Positions 62,381-64,000 of a DNA stretch of 64,000 nt are shown here, piece by piece. The translations under genes and the position numbers were made by a program. The DNA lies in NCBI GenBank assembly GCA_963965975.1, contig OZ014420.1, positions 4,552,001 to 4,616,000 of the forward strand, given 5' to 3'. Position 1 is the first letter of the stretch. Every line of letters begins with the position of its first letter. This stretch comes from Xestospongia bergquistia (Eukaryota; Porifera; Demospongiae; Haplosclerida; Petrosiidae). The notes under the pieces were generated by a model, which saw only the letters and a list, made by a program, of their open reading frames with translations, was not told where the DNA came from and ran no database searches.

Positions 62381-63945
62381 TCACAGAGGAGGAGGATAGG
62401 TCCAAGAAGGATCATATGATTCCTTTGTCCTAAAACCAAGTTCTTTATTCTCTTTGTCTGTTGACAGAGTAGGAGGATAAGGTGCAGGATTGTAAGAAGG
62501 AGGGGGCGAGTATTGTTGGATTAAAGGATGGAGGAGGCTCTTGAACTGTGGTTGAAGGTGTTGGAGGTGTGTCTAGCCTTGCTAACGAGATGGGAGGATG
62601 GTTTGAAGTAGTTGAGCTAGGATGATCTGATGGTGTCCAAATTCGACTGACATTACGGAATGGATTTCTGATGTTACGGAATGGGTTTCTCACATTACGG
62701 AATGGATTCTCAGGTAAATTAATCTTTCCTTTTTTATGTTGGTCTCTAATAAACAGTACTACAACAACAACAATAATCACAAATCCAATAACACATCCAA
62801 TTGTAGCCCCAACAATAGTTCCAGTATGGTCAATTGTGTCTAGAAAATATTTTATAATAATATCAATTAAAGAAAAAACAATTTACAAGAACAAGATCTA
62901 ATGGTGTTACTACTAGCAGTAGTACTAACTGAATCTGCAGGGTTAAAGAAAAGATGACTATTAAATTATCAAATTAGATGGTAAGCTAGTACTATTAAAA
63001 TATAGCATGTTACTATAGCAACAGTGACTATATAATATATTGTCACTATGACAACAGTGACTATAATAATGTATTGTTACTATGGCAACAGTGACTATAT
63101 AATATATTGTCTTTATAGGTTAACTGTATTAAAACATCTACTTACAACAGGTAATGGTGTCATCTTCATCATGTCCACAGTTATAATCTTCACTGCCAGG
63201 ACAGATGCTCATATTGATAATAGGTATTATAACCTAATTGTTTACATGTTGCTATAGCTTCATATGATCCAAAAGAGTCATCACAAACTGTTCCCCATTG
63301 TCCATTACAATACACCTCTATCAGTCCTTCGCTGATATAGTTGCCTCCAGTGAGATGTACCATACTATTATATGGGTTGTTCCAAGTACGTAGAGTCTGT
63401 AAGGAAAGTTAGACATCCATCCATAATTATGACAGTCTATTCATTCACTATCCATCAATTAGTGTATCCATCCAGCTGTTGATTAATCCATCATCCATCC
63501 ATATGTCAGTCCATATATCATTCTAAAACTTATAGCATGTCACAGAGATGTCATTATTATCAGTACAAGAGCTACTGATAATACGACTCACAGTACATTG
63601 AAGTATTATTTGATATTGACTATTAGAACATGACACATCATCAAATAGAGCTGGTCTAAAATCAATACCAAACCTACAATCTATGATAATATTTATGATT
63701 TAGTAATAACTAGTAGTTTATAAACTAACAAGTCTTGTTCTGCATAAGACCAAGAAGAAGCTCCAGAATAAGTTAACTGATGACAAATGACATCAGCTTC
63801 AGTGATATTAAAACGACAGATATTACCCAATATCGTGAAGATGATGTCAATGAACCAACTCCATACATTACAACAAACCCAGAGGTATATGATTTAGAGT
63901 TTGTCCCATTTCTTGTTAATATAATTGTTCCAGATTGTGGTATAC
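62381..63945 (-). pseudogene. SRCR receptor gene, copy 2 (5' end outside window)
   Basis: Minus-strand exons at 63945-63730, 63673 to about 63534, a fused block 63396-63146, 62934-62887 and 62839-62381. The first two form one SRCR domain (GNICRFNITEADVICHQL, then LFDDVSCSNSQYQIILQC and NNDISVTC), and the fused block is the remains of the next (GQWGTVCDDSFGS). A stalk, a transmembrane helix and a tail with three NPF motifs and RIWTPSDHP follow. Three lesions are visible. One G is short at about 63826, shifting the frame inside the first domain. A deletion of about 128 bp relative to copy 1 (junction near 63200) removes the donor, the intron and half an exon. One extra C in the tail near 62507 makes the frame end at 62445 instead of 62381. 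Probably non-functional. Being part of a larger gene upstream of the window is likely. Confidence 0.8.
63000..63115. repeat. Short tandem repeat in SRCR intron, copy 2
   Basis: Three units of the gtgactatataatatattg type, partner of 15660-15810. Confidence 0.65.
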
Positions 63946-64000
63946 CTAATGAAAAGGAGCCAACAGGGCAACAGTAGCAATATATTTTACTACAATATAC

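Overview
The window is AT-rich metazoan DNA with short GT-AG introns (many of 47-60 bp), large multidomain signalling genes, SRCR-type receptor exons and abundant transposons. The combination (ROCO kinases, SRCR receptors, compact introns, low GC) suggests a demosponge such as Amphimedon. That is an inference; nothing in the window proves the species.

Three ROCO-family genes lie on the + strand. Copy A (1-5763) is the 3' part of a gene cut by the window edge: LRR end, Roc GTPase, COR, kinase and a WD40-like tail. Copy B (20620-29908) is a complete close paralogue: 19 exons assemble in frame to 2621 residues with ankyrin, LRR, Roc, COR, kinase and WD40-like parts, an LRRK1-like layout. The third gene (41372-56299) has 17 exons and 1189 residues with ankyrin repeats, Roc, COR and a death domain. 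It resembles the C-terminal two thirds of DAPK1 with no kinase. In its 5' half each ankyrin repeat occupies its own exon.

Two segmental duplications shape the window. The first is the ROCO kinase unit with its 3' flank (1-6750 and 24139-30770). The second is a minus-strand SRCR receptor locus with its satellite arrays (about 9735-16378 and 58806-63560). Both SRCR copies carry disabling lesions, at different sites.

Mobile DNA fills the gaps. There is a deleted Ty3-type LTR element at 10425-12630, inserted in only one of the two duplicated minisatellites, and a largely intact hAT element with an open 911-residue transposase at 17123-20306. A decayed Ty3/gypsy element lies on the minus strand (about 30953-35275), two MITE-like elements sit in the long intron of the third ROCO gene, and another transposon-like relic lies at about 36060-36812. 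A related satellite element flanks the third ROCO gene on both sides (39750-40745 and 56640-58805), mainly in inverted orientation.

The locus reads as a fast-changing cluster of intracellular ROCO signalling proteins beside SRCR cell-surface receptors, reshaped by tandem duplication and transposon insertion. A shared immune or stress-sensing role is possible but is not shown by the sequence.
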